A model generated the notes under the pieces. It was not told where the DNA came from. It saw only the letters and a program-made list of their open reading frames with translations, and ran no database searches. Of a DNA stretch of 64,000 bases, positions 26,742 to 34,770 are shown one piece after another. This DNA comes from Chitinophaga sp. Ak27 (GTDB lineage Bacteria > Bacteroidota > Bacteroidia > Chitinophagales > Chitinophagaceae): positions 310,001 through 374,000 of the forward strand of contig NZ_JABAOB010000007.1 in the NCBI RefSeq assembly GCF_012726295.1, read 5' to 3'. The position numbers and the translations under genes were made by a program. The first letter of the stretch is position 1; the number at the start of each line of letters is the position of its first letter.

Positions 26742-27575
26742 TTAAAACTGATAATGTAATCCGTTGTAAATCATCTCCAGGGCCACAAAGGAAATAGCGA
26801 TACAGAAAATGATTCGCAATGTTTTAGGATTCATGATGGTGAGTAAACGGGCGCCAGTAAAAGCCCCTCCCAGTACGCCCAGTACTACAGGAAACGCAAT
26901 ACCCGGATCTATATATCCTCTTTGCAGGTATACCACAGCGCTGGCAGCAGCTGTAACGCCAATCATGAAGTTGCTGGTGGTAGTGCTTACCTTAAAGGGA
27001 ATACGCATAGCGCCATCCATGGCCAATACTTTTAAGGCGCCGGAACCGATTCCCAATAGTCCTGATAGAACGCCGGCCAGCAGCATAATAGAAAATCCTC
27101 CTCCCACATTTTTTAGTTTATAGCTGACTTCTCCTGCAGGAGTAGGGTAGCTGCCATTGAGTTTTAACAGGTAAGACAGTTTACTGCCGGTCTGTTCTGC
27201 ATGCTCACTTTTTTTCCGGATGGTCATTAAAGCGGAAAAGATGAGCACTACGCCGAAGAGGATAGCGATGGTGTTAACCGGTGTGAAAACGGCAATGAGT
27301 GCGCCTCCTACGGCGCCTGCCGTGGTAGCTATTTCCAGGAACATGCCCAGTCGCACGTTGGTAATACCTTCTTTGATATAGGCTGTAGCTGCCCCTGAAG
27401 AGTTAGCGATGGAGGCCAGCAAGGCGGCACCGATAGCGTAACGGATATCTACATGAAATACCAGGGTTAGCAAAGGAATGACGACCACGCCTCCCCCCAG
27501 GCCGGTTAAAGAGCCCAATAACCCGGCCAGGTAGGCGCCTCCCAGGAGGATAAGGCTAAAAATCAGGATATTCAT
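26742..27575 (-). CDS. TauE/SafE-family sulfite/organosulfonate exporter
   Basis: 277 residues with about eight membrane helices in two repeats: GLLGSLTGLGGGVVVIPLL near 20 and AGVLSGLLGIGSGALKVLAM near 170 are the paired Gly-rich family motifs. Members export sulfite, sulfoacetate or other C1-C2 anions; the exact substrate cannot be read. It lies between the GntR regulator (11 bases) and DUF1634 (9 bases) in one operon. In a genome region with sulfatases a sulfur-anion substrate is plausible but not shown. Confidence 0.88.
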   Translation of the reverse strand: MNILIFSLILLGGAYLAGLLGSLTGLGGGVVVIPLLTLVFHVDIRYAIGAALLASIANSSGAATAYIKEGITNVRLGMFLEIATTAGAVGGALIAVFTPVNTIAILFGVVLIFSALMTIRKKSEHAEQTGSKLSYLLKLNGSYPTPAGEVSYKLKNVGGGFSIMLLAGVLSGLLGIGSGALKVLAMDGAMRIPFKVSTTTSNFMIGVTAAASAVVYLQRGYIDPGIAFPVVLGVLGGAFTGARLLTIMNPKTLRIIFCIAISFVALEMIYNGLHYQF

Positions 27576-27586
27576 CTTACAAAAAG

Positions 27587-28240
27587 TTAATAGTTATTGT
27601 CCAGGATATCTTCCATCGCCTGGCGGGATAATTTGGCGTTTCCACTTTTGATGGCCTTGTAAAGCGCTTCATGGGTATGGTGACTGATGGCGAAGTGACT
27701 GATACTCTGGGTATCCCGTTTAGCGAAGAAATCGCGGATCACGCTGGTGAAGCTGCGGTATAGATCTGCCAGCACGTGGTTGCCCGATGCTTTGGCAATA
27801 GCCATATGAAAAGCGATGTCGGCTTCCATGCAGGACTGATACTGTTGTTCGAGGATGGCTTTTTTGCGTTGGTCTAGCTGTAGCCGCATTTCGTGTAGAT
27901 CGTCCGGTGTATGATTTTCCGCTGCCAGTTTTACGATTTCATAGTCCAACATACGCCTTACCTGGTTAATTTCTTCGAAGTCGGCCCGCCTGAGGCGCTG
28001 ATCCAACGATTCTGTCTGAACGGATTCATTGATAAAGGTGCCGGCGCCCTGTTGTACCCGGAGTATGCCTGACATGGCCAGGGTTTTGATGGCTTCCCGG
28101 ATGGTAGAGCGGCCTACCGCATATTGTACCATTAATTCGGGCTCAGCCGGTATTTTCTGACCTGGCTTGTATTTTCCCTGGGAAATATCTTTTTGGATGG
28201 CGTTAATGACCCGGTCCGATAATTTGGAGGCTTGTTCCAT
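27587..28240 (-). CDS. GntR/FadR-family transcriptional regulator
   Basis: 217 residues from ATG 28240; a TTG three codons upstream is less likely. N-terminal winged helix: GKYKPGQKIPAEPELMVQYA then RSTIREAIKTLAMSGILRV, the GntR signature. The C-terminal FCD ligand-binding domain has the metal-binding Asp/His pattern (DIAFHMAIAKASGN and HHTHEALYKAI). First gene of the gntR-tauE-DUF1634 operon. A perfect palindrome 30 bases upstream of the start is a likely autoregulatory operator, so the exporter is probably induced by the regulator's carboxylate or sulfonate ligand. Confidence 0.9.
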   Translation of the reverse strand: MEQASKLSDRVINAIQKDISQGKYKPGQKIPAEPELMVQYAVGRSTIREAIKTLAMSGILRVQQGAGTFINESVQTESLDQRLRRADFEEINQVRRMLDYEIVKLAAENHTPDDLHEMRLQLDQRKKAILEQQYQSCMEADIAFHMAIAKASGNHVLADLYRSFTSVIRDFFAKRDTQSISHFAISHHTHEALYKAIKSGNAKLSRQAMEDILDNNY

Positions 28241-28269
28241 ATTAGTCAATTTTACACTTGTAAAGATAT

Positions 28270-28296
28270 GATGTTTATTTAAACATCAGATGTTTA
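28270..28296 (-). promoter_or_regulatory. Probable GntR operator
   Basis: An inverted repeat GATGTTTA-TT-TAAACATC at 28270-28287 (8-bp perfect arms) followed one base later by a third half-site GATGTTTA at 28289-28296. It lies 30 bases upstream of the gntR start, where FadR-like regulators usually bind. Confidence 0.6.
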
Positions 28297-28387
28297 ATTT
28301 TGAAAAAATGGAAAAAAAACAAAAAAGGGAAAGATGTCACTGGGATGGCTATATGTTTTAGAGATATATGGATGGGAAACAAATATA

Positions 28388-28426
28388 AAAGGGTGTACCT
28401 GTTTGGATACACCCTTTACTTTTTTT
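28388..28426. terminator. Terminator-like hairpin between divergent genes
   Basis: AAAGGGTGTA at 28388-28397 pairs with TACACCCTTT at 28408-28417, followed by ACTTTTTTT. It has the form of an intrinsic terminator but lies between two divergent genes, so it ends neither of them. I see no credible protein in the 413 bases around it; a small RNA or a lost gene would explain it. Confidence 0.5.
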
Positions 28427-28662
28427 CTATAAGAAGAATTGGGACAACTAACAAAGGGACGAAAGGCCGTATATACGTAATAGTAAGTTCAGACCCCAGG
28501 ATGCAGGTTTTTCAATTTTTCCATATGATCCTTTCTATAAATGAACTCTGATGCAAAAATACATGCGGGTGGCGGATTTCAGGCATTTAGGGCCTCTACA
28601 ACGTAACTACACTGTACCATTTTTTATATCTACAAAACATCTACAAATAGTATTTTTGCGGA

Positions 28663-30597
28663 ATGAACCATATCCAAAAAGGCCTGGTAGTTTTTTTATG
28701 TACCATCATTAGCCTGCTCTATACAGTTAATTTGTCGGCCCAAACGGTAGTGGACTCGCTGAAGCGGGTGCTGGCCCAGCCGGGACTTACACCTGAAGAA
28801 CAGGTGCTGACAAGATTGAAACTGAGTCGCGCTTTATTGAGCACCAATCGAAAGGAAGCGCTTGCTAATGCCCAGGTGGCGTTATCCATGAGCCGTTCCC
28901 TGAAGGATAGTAAGTATGCCGCACAATCACATTCCTCCCTGGTATCATTAATGTATGGCCAGGAAGATGTAAAGCGGGTAAGACTACAATTAGACAGCGC
29001 TTTTATGCTGGCCGAACAATCGGGCGACCCTTATACCCTGGAAAATGTGTGGTATAGGAAAGGTTGGCTGGAAAACCGCATTGGCAAACCGCATGAGGCG
29101 GTGAAGAGTTTCCAGCAGGCCTTGAAATTTGGAGAAAAACAACCGCCCAACAGCTATGCTAATAGCATCTACTATAATCTTTCGGCAGTATACGGGGATT
29201 GGGACGATCTCGAAAACCAGTCGCGGTACGCTTTTGCGAGTCTTGATGCGGCCAAACGTTTTCCTGATCCCGATGATATCTGCAATGCTTACCAGGCTAT
29301 TGCCACCAGCTATGAGCACCGTTTTGCCGGTGATAGCAGCGCACGTAACCTGCTGGATTCTTCCCTGTATTATAACCGGCTGGCCATTCAATACTACCTG
29401 GAAAATAAGAACAGGATCAGCTTTCCGAGTACTTTAGGTATATTGGCATTAAATACGGCTAATTTGTATGCGGAGTATTTTCCCCGCAGTTACCGCGACT
29501 CTGCCCAACACTATTTAAGAATAGCCAAGGAGATAGGCGTAGCAACCGACCAGCAGGAGATCATTGCCAGCAGTTATGGGATGCAGAGCAGTTTCGAACT
29601 GGCCGACGGGCATTACGATGCGGCGGCCGGCCTTTTGTTAAGCGGGTTACATACCTTACAACAATCGCCCACACCAGATAATAACCTAATGGCGCACTTT
29701 ATGAGTTCCCTGTCTGAGGTGGCAGAAAAGAAAGGAGATCTGCCGGCGGCGCTCAACTACGAGCGGGAGCACAGCAAGTATTATGCGGCCGCTTTCGATG
29801 CCGAAAAAATGGGCATCGCCAAAAAGCTGGAAGCCCAGTACCAGGCGCAACAAAAGGAGCAGGAACTAATATCCTTACAGGAAAAGGCCGCTTTTAACAA
29901 AAAGCTGAATATTGCATATGTGATATTAATTGTTGCCTGTATATTGGCGTTGCTCTTCCTTTTCCGCTCTTATCACTTCCGCTTAAAATCAACCATTCAA
30001 CAGCAGGCATTACTGGAGAAGGAAAAGCAGGATGCGATATTACAGGTTCGCCTGAAGGAAGAAGAGGCGAAAACACTGGAACTGGAAAAACAAGAGGCGG
30101 CACTGCAGGCACAGCTGCAAAGCGAGGCTGCTGCCCGTTTACAGGCAGAACAGCAGTTGATGCAGGCCCAGAAGGAGCAGTTGCAGAAAGACCTGTTGGC
30201 AGGCACGTTACAGGTAGAGCAAAAAAATGAATTGCTGCAAACGCTGCAGGCAAAGCTCCAGGAAAAGTCGGGCGACCGTAACCTGATTGGGCAGATCAGC
30301 CGTATGATAGACCAGGACCGGCGTTTGGATGAGGATTTTGAAACGTCTAAAACGGAGTTGGAAAATATTCACCCTGAGTTTTTTACCCGTCTTCAGGAGA
30401 AGGCAGGGAATTCCCTTACCAGGCTGGATTTGAAACACTGCTCCTATATTTCTATGGGACTGTCTACAAAAGAAATTTCTTCCAGGATGGGAGTGGCGCC
30501 GAAGAGTATCCTGATGTCGCGCTACCGGATTAAGCAAAAACTGGGGCTAGGGAAAGATGAGGGGCTTGATTCCTACCTGATGACGGTGGCCAGTTAA
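28663..30597 (+). CDS. TPR-containing membrane regulator with C-terminal HTH
   Basis: 644 residues. Signal peptide (1-27, ending NLSAQ), a periplasmic TPR solenoid (about 30-400; GKPHEAVKSFQQALKFGEKQ is a recognisable repeat), one membrane helix near 420 (IAYVILIVACILALLFLF), a long Gln/Glu-rich coiled coil (440-560), and a LuxR-like helix-turn-helix at the C terminus (MGLSTKEISSRMGVAPKSIL). This one-component architecture is common in Bacteroidota: periplasmic sensing coupled to a cytoplasmic DNA-binding domain. Targets unknown. A TATTTTTG box ends 4 bases before the start, which would imply a nearly leaderless transcript. Confidence 0.85.
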   Translation: MNHIQKGLVVFLCTIISLLYTVNLSAQTVVDSLKRVLAQPGLTPEEQVLTRLKLSRALLSTNRKEALANAQVALSMSRSLKDSKYAAQSHSSLVSLMYGQEDVKRVRLQLDSAFMLAEQSGDPYTLENVWYRKGWLENRIGKPHEAVKSFQQALKFGEKQPPNSYANSIYYNLSAVYGDWDDLENQSRYAFASLDAAKRFPDPDDICNAYQAIATSYEHRFAGDSSARNLLDSSLYYNRLAIQYYLENKNRISFPSTLGILALNTANLYAEYFPRSYRDSAQHYLRIAKEIGVATDQQEIIASSYGMQSSFELADGHYDAAAGLLLSGLHTLQQSPTPDNNLMAHFMSSLSEVAEKKGDLPAALNYEREHSKYYAAAFDAEKMGIAKKLEAQYQAQQKEQELISLQEKAAFNKKLNIAYVILIVACILALLFLFRSYHFRLKSTIQQQALLEKEKQDAILQVRLKEEEAKTLELEKQEAALQAQLQSEAAARLQAEQQLMQAQKEQLQKDLLAGTLQVEQKNELLQTLQAKLQEKSGDRNLIGQISRMIDQDRRLDEDFETSKTELENIHPEFFTRLQEKAGNSLTRLDLKHCSYISMGLSTKEISSRMGVAPKSILMSRYRIKQKLGLGKDEGLDSYLMTVAS

Positions 30598-30600
30598 TAA

Positions 30601-30637
30601 TGATACGGGGACGCAGTGAACCCGCGTCCCCGTGTCA
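30601..30637. terminator. Bidirectional terminator hairpin
   Basis: TGATACGGGGACGC at 30601-30614 pairs with GCGTCCCCGTGTCA at 30624-30637 (one G-T pair). It fills the gap between the convergent TPR regulator and DUF4870 genes. Confidence 0.75.
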
Positions 30638-30970
30638 TCAGGCTTGTAAAAAAGCAAATTTGTTCTCAAACATTTTTCCGATCACCGGTATAGGTTTTTG
30701 TACACCGTTATTGGCGTTGATAATGCCAAAAATCATGAAGATAATTGGCAGGAAGCCGGCAATTGCGAGTACACCAGACAGGGCAGCCGGTAGAACAGCG
30801 ATAACAATACCTACAGCAATAGACCATACGATACTTGCGATAGCCAATCCCAGGGCTTGTTCCAGGTGATAGCTCACCAGTGCACTTCTTTCTTCCTTAC
30901 TTTTTACAAATGCAATAATCCATCCTATAATTGTGATGTAAGCAATCATTGCCCATTGATTTGTTTTCAT
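30638..30970 (-). CDS. DUF4870 small membrane protein
   Basis: 110 residues, three to four membrane helices. The N-terminal AMIAYITIIGWIIAFVKS and SYHLEQALGLAI (SxHxxQALxL) identify the DUF4870/Tic20-like family, small inner-membrane proteins of unknown role. Single gene. A TACTTTTG box lies on the minus strand 38 bases upstream. Confidence 0.82.
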   Translation of the reverse strand: MKTNQWAMIAYITIIGWIIAFVKSKEERSALVSYHLEQALGLAIASIVWSIAVGIVIAVLPAALSGVLAIAGFLPIIFMIFGIINANNGVQKPIPVIGKMFENKFAFLQA

Positions 30971-31007
30971 AGCTGTTGAGGTTTTTTTTGTTAAGAATGA
31001 TTTAGCG

Positions 31008-31015
31008 CAAAAGTA
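31008..31015 (-). promoter_or_regulatory. Candidate -7 element of the DUF4870 gene
   Basis: On the minus strand the bases read TACTTTTG, a perfect TAnnTTTG match, 38 bases before the start codon. The -33 TTTG is not at the usual 19-base spacing. Confidence 0.4.
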
Positions 31016-31193
31016 AAAGGAGGGTGTGGCAAATGGGAAAAAGTAGCTACTACATGATATCTACAATCACGAGGAATTAACACTACAAAAAAGCTACATT
31101 AATTTTAATTAGTTGATTAAAAAATTTTTACAAGTTAATTTTTATTATATTATTTAATAACACCGGTGGCATAATGATTGATACGCTGTTGTT

Positions 31194-31676
31194 ATGAAGA
31201 AAGCATTACTACCTACCTTTTTCCGGGCTATTGGTTTAGGAATAGTGACCGGGATGCGCAGTGCAATGGGTCCTGCATTTACCAGTTATTTTGTTAACCA
31301 GCAACCATCAGACAAGTTACGCAGGTCGCCTTTACGCTTCATGCAGCATCCTGCTACACTGCATTACCTGCAAACAATGGCAGCGGGAGAGCTGGTAATA
31401 GATAAAGCGCCGGGTGTTGGAAATCGTATAGCCGCTCCCGGTATAGCCGGCCGGGCGCTTGCCGGCGCTTTGTCGGGTGCTACGTTATACCAGGCGCGAA
31501 ATGGAAAAGCATGGAAAGGCGCCTTGATAGGCGGGGTTACGGCCGTTGTCGCGGCGTATGCATTTTTCTATCTACGCCGTGAAACAGGTAGACGGTTGCC
31601 TATAAAAGATGCCGCCTTGGGAGGCGTGGAGGACGCCATGGCTGTGGGTATTGCAGCCGCGTCTATCAGGAAGTAG
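31194..31676 (+). CDS. DUF4126-like membrane protein
   Basis: 160 residues. RAIGLGIVTGMRSAMGPAF at the N terminus and GALSGATLYQARNGKAWKGA in the middle match DUF4126-type proteins, small membrane proteins with Gly-rich helices and a conserved GxR motif. About four hydrophobic segments. Function unknown. It ends 66 bases before the tRNA gene, which has its own promoter. Confidence 0.75.
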   Translation: MKKALLPTFFRAIGLGIVTGMRSAMGPAFTSYFVNQQPSDKLRRSPLRFMQHPATLHYLQTMAAGELVIDKAPGVGNRIAAPGIAGRALAGALSGATLYQARNGKAWKGALIGGVTAVVAAYAFFYLRRETGRRLPIKDAALGGVEDAMAVGIAAASIRK

Positions 31677-31696
31677 TGAAATTTATTTTCACAAAT

Positions 31697-31727
31697 GTTG
31701 TTTTATTTCAGAAAAAAACTACATTTG
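31697..31727 (+). promoter_or_regulatory. Promoter of tRNA-Gln(UUG)
   Basis: GTTG at 31697-31700 (3 of 4 to TTTG), exactly 19 bases, then TACATTTG at 31720-31727, a perfect TAnnTTTG. The tRNA begins 15 bases later. Confidence 0.7.
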
Positions 31728-31742
31728 CATCCCGTTAAACAA

Positions 31743-31813
31743 TGCCTAATAGTATAATGGTAGTACGACAGATTTTGGTTCTGTTTGTCTTGGTTCGAAT
31801 CCAGGTTGGGCAA
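31743..31813 (+). tRNA. tRNA-Gln (anticodon UUG)
   Basis: 71-base cloverleaf. Acceptor TGCCTAA pairs with TTGGGCA (one G-T), discriminator A at 31813. Anticodon arm ACAGA/TCTGT with loop TTTTGGT gives anticodon UUG. T arm contains GGTTCGAATCC. CCA is not encoded. A close paralogue with anticodon CUG lies at 63560-63630 on the other strand. Confidence 0.95.
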
Positions 31814-31819
31814 CAATAA

Positions 31820-31860
31820 AAAGGACAAAGTGAAAGTGCTTTCGCTTTGTCCTTTCTTAT
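31820..31860 (+). terminator. Terminator of tRNA-Gln(UUG)
   Basis: AAAGGACAAAGTGAAAG pairs with CTTTCGCTTTGTCCTTT (one G-T) around a 2-base tip, followed by TCTTATTTT. It begins 7 bases after the tRNA. Confidence 0.8.
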
Positions 31861-31901
31861 TTTGGAAAATGACTGAGTAGCCGATGAAGTGCTTTAAATC
31901 A

Positions 31902-31936
31902 AAAGAACCCGCTACTGCCAGCCGGCTGCGGGTCTT
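31902..31936 (-). terminator. Terminator of the DUF1349 gene
   Basis: On the minus strand AAGACCCGC pairs with GCGGGTTCTT, then TTTGATTT. It lies 14 bases beyond the stop codon of the DUF1349 gene. Confidence 0.65.
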
Positions 31937-31949
31937 ATTTTCCGGGCTA

Positions 31950-32609
31950 TTATTTCTCAGGGGCTGTATTATTTTTCAACCAGTTCAACCGGCGTTGATC
32001 CGGTAGATGCTTTACGGTGAAGCTTTCAAATTTCGCTTCAAATCCTTGCCCGTCCGGCGATGCAGCCATCAGTCCTACCATTACGGGGTGGTTGTCTTTC
32101 AGGGGCGCATTGCGGGTCATGATATAATTCTTATCATCCAGGGAATAATAAATTTCTACCGCATCTAATCTTCGTACCGCCTTTATCCAGATAAAAGGAG
32201 GGGTTTTATCGAGCGGGGTAACGCTCCAGTCGCTTACCGTATGCGTAACAACGGAGCTGATATTGAATTTCCCATCTACAAATTCTACTCCTGTTTTGAT
32301 ATAGTTTTGCTCATCTGTTCTGATCATTAATCCCATTTGGTCGAACCGCGCTTTATAATCCCCCGTAATCTTCACTTTGGCCTCAAATTCTCCGCCATAG
32401 GTGCCATAGTAAAAAGGAGCATCGTCTACCGTAAATCCATAGTGAGAGATACGCCAGTAATCGGTTTGGGGCGTAACAAACATGGTGAGCGATTTGTCCT
32501 TTATCTCCCATTTTGCAGGTTCATTGAACCATTGCATTTTTTCAAGGCGCTGGGCAGCAAGCGATTGCATGGCCATGAGCGCCACTAAGCTGACAATAAT
32601 TTTCTTCAT
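31950..32609 (-). CDS. Secreted DUF1349 (concanavalin-like) protein
   Basis: 219 residues from ATG 32609 (an upstream in-frame ATG at 32621 adds four residues). Signal peptide MKKIIVSLVALMAMQSLAAQ. The rest is a beta-sandwich of the DUF1349/laminin-G-like class: GGEFEAKVKITGDYKARFDQ, MGLMIRTDEQNYIKTGVEF and VGLMAASPDGQGFEA are its conserved segments. Such proteins are exported and probably bind carbohydrate. Divergent from the LuxR regulator (148 bases apart). Confidence 0.85.
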   Translation of the reverse strand: MKKIIVSLVALMAMQSLAAQRLEKMQWFNEPAKWEIKDKSLTMFVTPQTDYWRISHYGFTVDDAPFYYGTYGGEFEAKVKITGDYKARFDQMGLMIRTDEQNYIKTGVEFVDGKFNISSVVTHTVSDWSVTPLDKTPPFIWIKAVRRLDAVEIYYSLDDKNYIMTRNAPLKDNHPVMVGLMAASPDGQGFEAKFESFTVKHLPDQRRLNWLKNNTAPEK

Positions 32610-32667
32610 ATCGATGATCATAATATTAATGAAAGGACGCTGTGTCCTGGTATGCAGCAGAAAATAT

Positions 32668-32723
32668 CCCGGTTAACCGGGACGGTTGGCTACCTTTGCA
32701 AAACTAAAATGTTACCAGGTAAC
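32668..32723 (+). promoter_or_regulatory. Palindromes and -7 element upstream of the LuxR-type regulator
   Basis: A perfect 14-bp palindrome CCCGGTTAACCGGG at 32668-32681, a TACCTTTG box (TAnnTTTG) at 32691-32698, and a second inverted repeat GTTACC-A-GGTAAC at 32711-32723. They sit between divergent genes. The palindromes are positioned as operators around the promoter of the 32757 gene. Confidence 0.5.
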
Positions 32724-32756
32724 GCCCAATGGTGAATAATAACCATTTTGACATAT

Positions 32757-33524
32757 ATGGATAATATTCATACCGCCTTAAATGATACGCTGCTCAGGCA
32801 AACTTTCAATGATGAGCAGCAGCCGGAGCTGCAACTGGCCACTGGCCGGTTTATAGCGCAGATGTATGCAAAACTGGAAAATGCCATCAGTGTATTGAGC
32901 GACCTGAGAGCCAATACCAGCTACATCTATAATGGAGGCATTGCAGCTGGTCTGGGGCTCCCTGCCACCAGCAATGTAACGGAAATCAAGTCAATCTGGG
33001 AAGAAGATATATTTGGCCGCATTCATCCCGACGACCTGCTGCAAAAGTATGCCCTGGAGTTACACTTCTTTCAGCTGCTAAAGTCTGTACCAGTGGTGGA
33101 GCGTGGAGACTACCAGGTACAGAGTACTATCCGGATGAAGAACAGGGAAGAGCAGTATGTGGCGGTACAACACCGTATTTTTTATATTTTAAGTGCGGGC
33201 AATGGCAGTATATGGCTGGCCCTTTGTTTATATAACCATTGTTATCTTCCTGGAAGCATAGAACGATACCAGGGGATGATTGTTAACACGCGTACCGGCC
33301 AACTCATCACACCCGATAAGGAGCAATGTAACGACTTACTGTCGCATCGCGAGAAGGAGATATTGCGGCTCATCAAAAATGGGAGAAGCAGTAAAGAAAT
33401 CGCCGGAAAATTATCTATCAGTATCAATACCGTACACCGGCATCGCCAGAATATTCTCGAAAAATTGAAAGTATCCAACTCCTTGGAGGCTTGCAGCATT
33501 GCTGAAATTATGGGGCTGATCTAA
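32757..33524 (+). CDS. LuxR-family transcriptional regulator
   Basis: 255 residues from ATG 32757 (a TTG three codons upstream is less likely). The N-terminal 180 residues resemble a PAS-type sensor (YIYNGGIAAGLGLPA, then FGRIHPDDLLQKY, a PAS-like IHPDD). The C terminus is a LuxR helix-turn-helix: LSHREKEILRLIKNGRSSKE then ISINTVHRHRQNILEKL. Cytosolic. It precedes the GH43 gene by 90 bases on the same strand and is divergent from DUF1349, so either may be a target. Confidence 0.85.
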   Translation: MDNIHTALNDTLLRQTFNDEQQPELQLATGRFIAQMYAKLENAISVLSDLRANTSYIYNGGIAAGLGLPATSNVTEIKSIWEEDIFGRIHPDDLLQKYALELHFFQLLKSVPVVERGDYQVQSTIRMKNREEQYVAVQHRIFYILSAGNGSIWLALCLYNHCYLPGSIERYQGMIVNTRTGQLITPDKEQCNDLLSHREKEILRLIKNGRSSKEIAGKLSISINTVHRHRQNILEKLKVSNSLEACSIAEIMGLI

Positions 33525-33614
33525 TCGGCACTTGTATATATTGAAAATAAGCCATCATATTAGGTTTTGTATATAATAATTTTATATATTGACATATAAA
33601 ACATTCCACGTATT

Positions 33615-34700
33615 ATGAAACAGGCTATTCAATATAGTTTGCTGCTGCTGACTGCAATGACGGCGGTCACCGGCGAAAGTTGTCAATCACCTGATGCCGG
33701 CAAGGCTACAGAGCTAAAAGATTCCACCACATTTCTTTCGCCACCGCTGATTACTTCGATATATACTGCCGATCCATCTGCTCACCTGTTCGAAGGACGC
33801 ATATACCTGTATCCTTCGCACGATACAGCCACTGGCACGCCGGAGAATGACAATGGGGATCATTTTAACATGATGGATTTTCATGTGTTTTCTATGGATA
33901 GCGTTGGCGGCAAAGTTACTGATCATGGTGTGGCGCTGCACATCCGGGATATTCCCTGGGCAGGCCGGCAGCTGTGGGCGCCAGATGCCGCTTTTGCCAA
34001 TGGCACCTACTATTTGTATTTCCCCGTAAAAGATAAGCAAGACATTTTTAGGATAGGAGTGGCTACTGCACAGAAGCCGGAAGGGCCCTTTGTAGCAGAA
34101 AGAATGCCTATAGCAGGCAGTTACAGCATCGATCCTTGTGTATTTAAGGATGATGATGGATCTTATTACCTGTATTTTGGCGGTATATGGGGAGGACAGC
34201 TGCAACGCTGGAATAATAATGTATATGATTCTACAGCCAGGTTGCGCCAGGGGAACGAGCCTGCTATTTTGCCGCGTATGGCAAAGCTGGATAAGGATAT
34301 GAAACATTTTTCTGAAGCAGTAAGAGAAATTAAAATACTGGATAGCGCCGGAAATTTGTTTAAGGAGAAAGATAACGACAAGCGCTTTTTTGAGGCCGCC
34401 TGGATGCACAAGTACAAGGGCAAATACTATTTTTCCTATTCAACAGGTGATACACATAATATTGTTTATGCCATTGGCGATAACCCTTATGGACCCTTTA
34501 CCTATAAAGGTATCGTATTGAATCCTGTTAAAGGATGGACCAATCACCATTCTATTATTGATGTGAACGGGAAATGGTATTTGTTCTATCATGATACACA
34601 GCTATCCGGGAAAACACATTTGCGCAATGTGAAAGTAGCGCCGCTGGTGTATCGTGAAGATGGAACAATACAAACTATCAGCGCTTACCATGGAAGGTAA
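33615..34700 (+). CDS. Glycoside hydrolase family 43 enzyme
   Basis: 361 residues, exported (N-terminal hydrophobic segment ending near VTGESC; Cys23 may be lipidated but the lipobox is atypical). The five-bladed GH43 propeller has its three acids: base Asp53 in TADPSAHLF, pKa modulator Asp173 in SIDPCVF, and acid Glu260 in FFEAAWMH. WAPDAAF, DGSYYLYFGG and NHHSIIDVNGKWYLFYH are also family segments. It removes arabinose or xylose from plant polysaccharides; the subfamily cannot be told by eye. Single gene, not part of either SusC/D locus. Confidence 0.9.
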   Translation: MKQAIQYSLLLLTAMTAVTGESCQSPDAGKATELKDSTTFLSPPLITSIYTADPSAHLFEGRIYLYPSHDTATGTPENDNGDHFNMMDFHVFSMDSVGGKVTDHGVALHIRDIPWAGRQLWAPDAAFANGTYYLYFPVKDKQDIFRIGVATAQKPEGPFVAERMPIAGSYSIDPCVFKDDDGSYYLYFGGIWGGQLQRWNNNVYDSTARLRQGNEPAILPRMAKLDKDMKHFSEAVREIKILDSAGNLFKEKDNDKRFFEAAWMHKYKGKYYFSYSTGDTHNIVYAIGDNPYGPFTYKGIVLNPVKGWTNHHSIIDVNGKWYLFYHDTQLSGKTHLRNVKVAPLVYREDGTIQTISAYHGR

Positions 34701-34739
34701 GTACAAGCAGTTTGTTAACCCAAAATTTTTGCGCAAAGA

Positions 34740-34770
34740 TTTGCGTTTTTGAAAAGCCTTTGTATATTTG
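34740..34770 (+). promoter_or_regulatory. Consensus promoter of the SusC/SusD-sulfatase operon
   Basis: TTTG at 34740-34743, exactly 19 bases, TATATTTG at 34763-34770. This is a perfect match to the Bacteroidota housekeeping consensus. Transcription should begin near 34777, about 150 bases before the leader reading frame and 340 before susC. Confidence 0.85.

Noticed and set aside
28300-28551. Lys-rich frame of 83 codons between gntR and the TPR gene
   Set aside because: It runs through the terminator hairpin and starts inside a poly-A tract; no protein-like composition.
28651-28658. TATTTTTG promoter box immediately before the TPR gene
   Set aside because: It would place the transcription start at the ATG and lacks a -33 box; noted only as a possible leaderless start.
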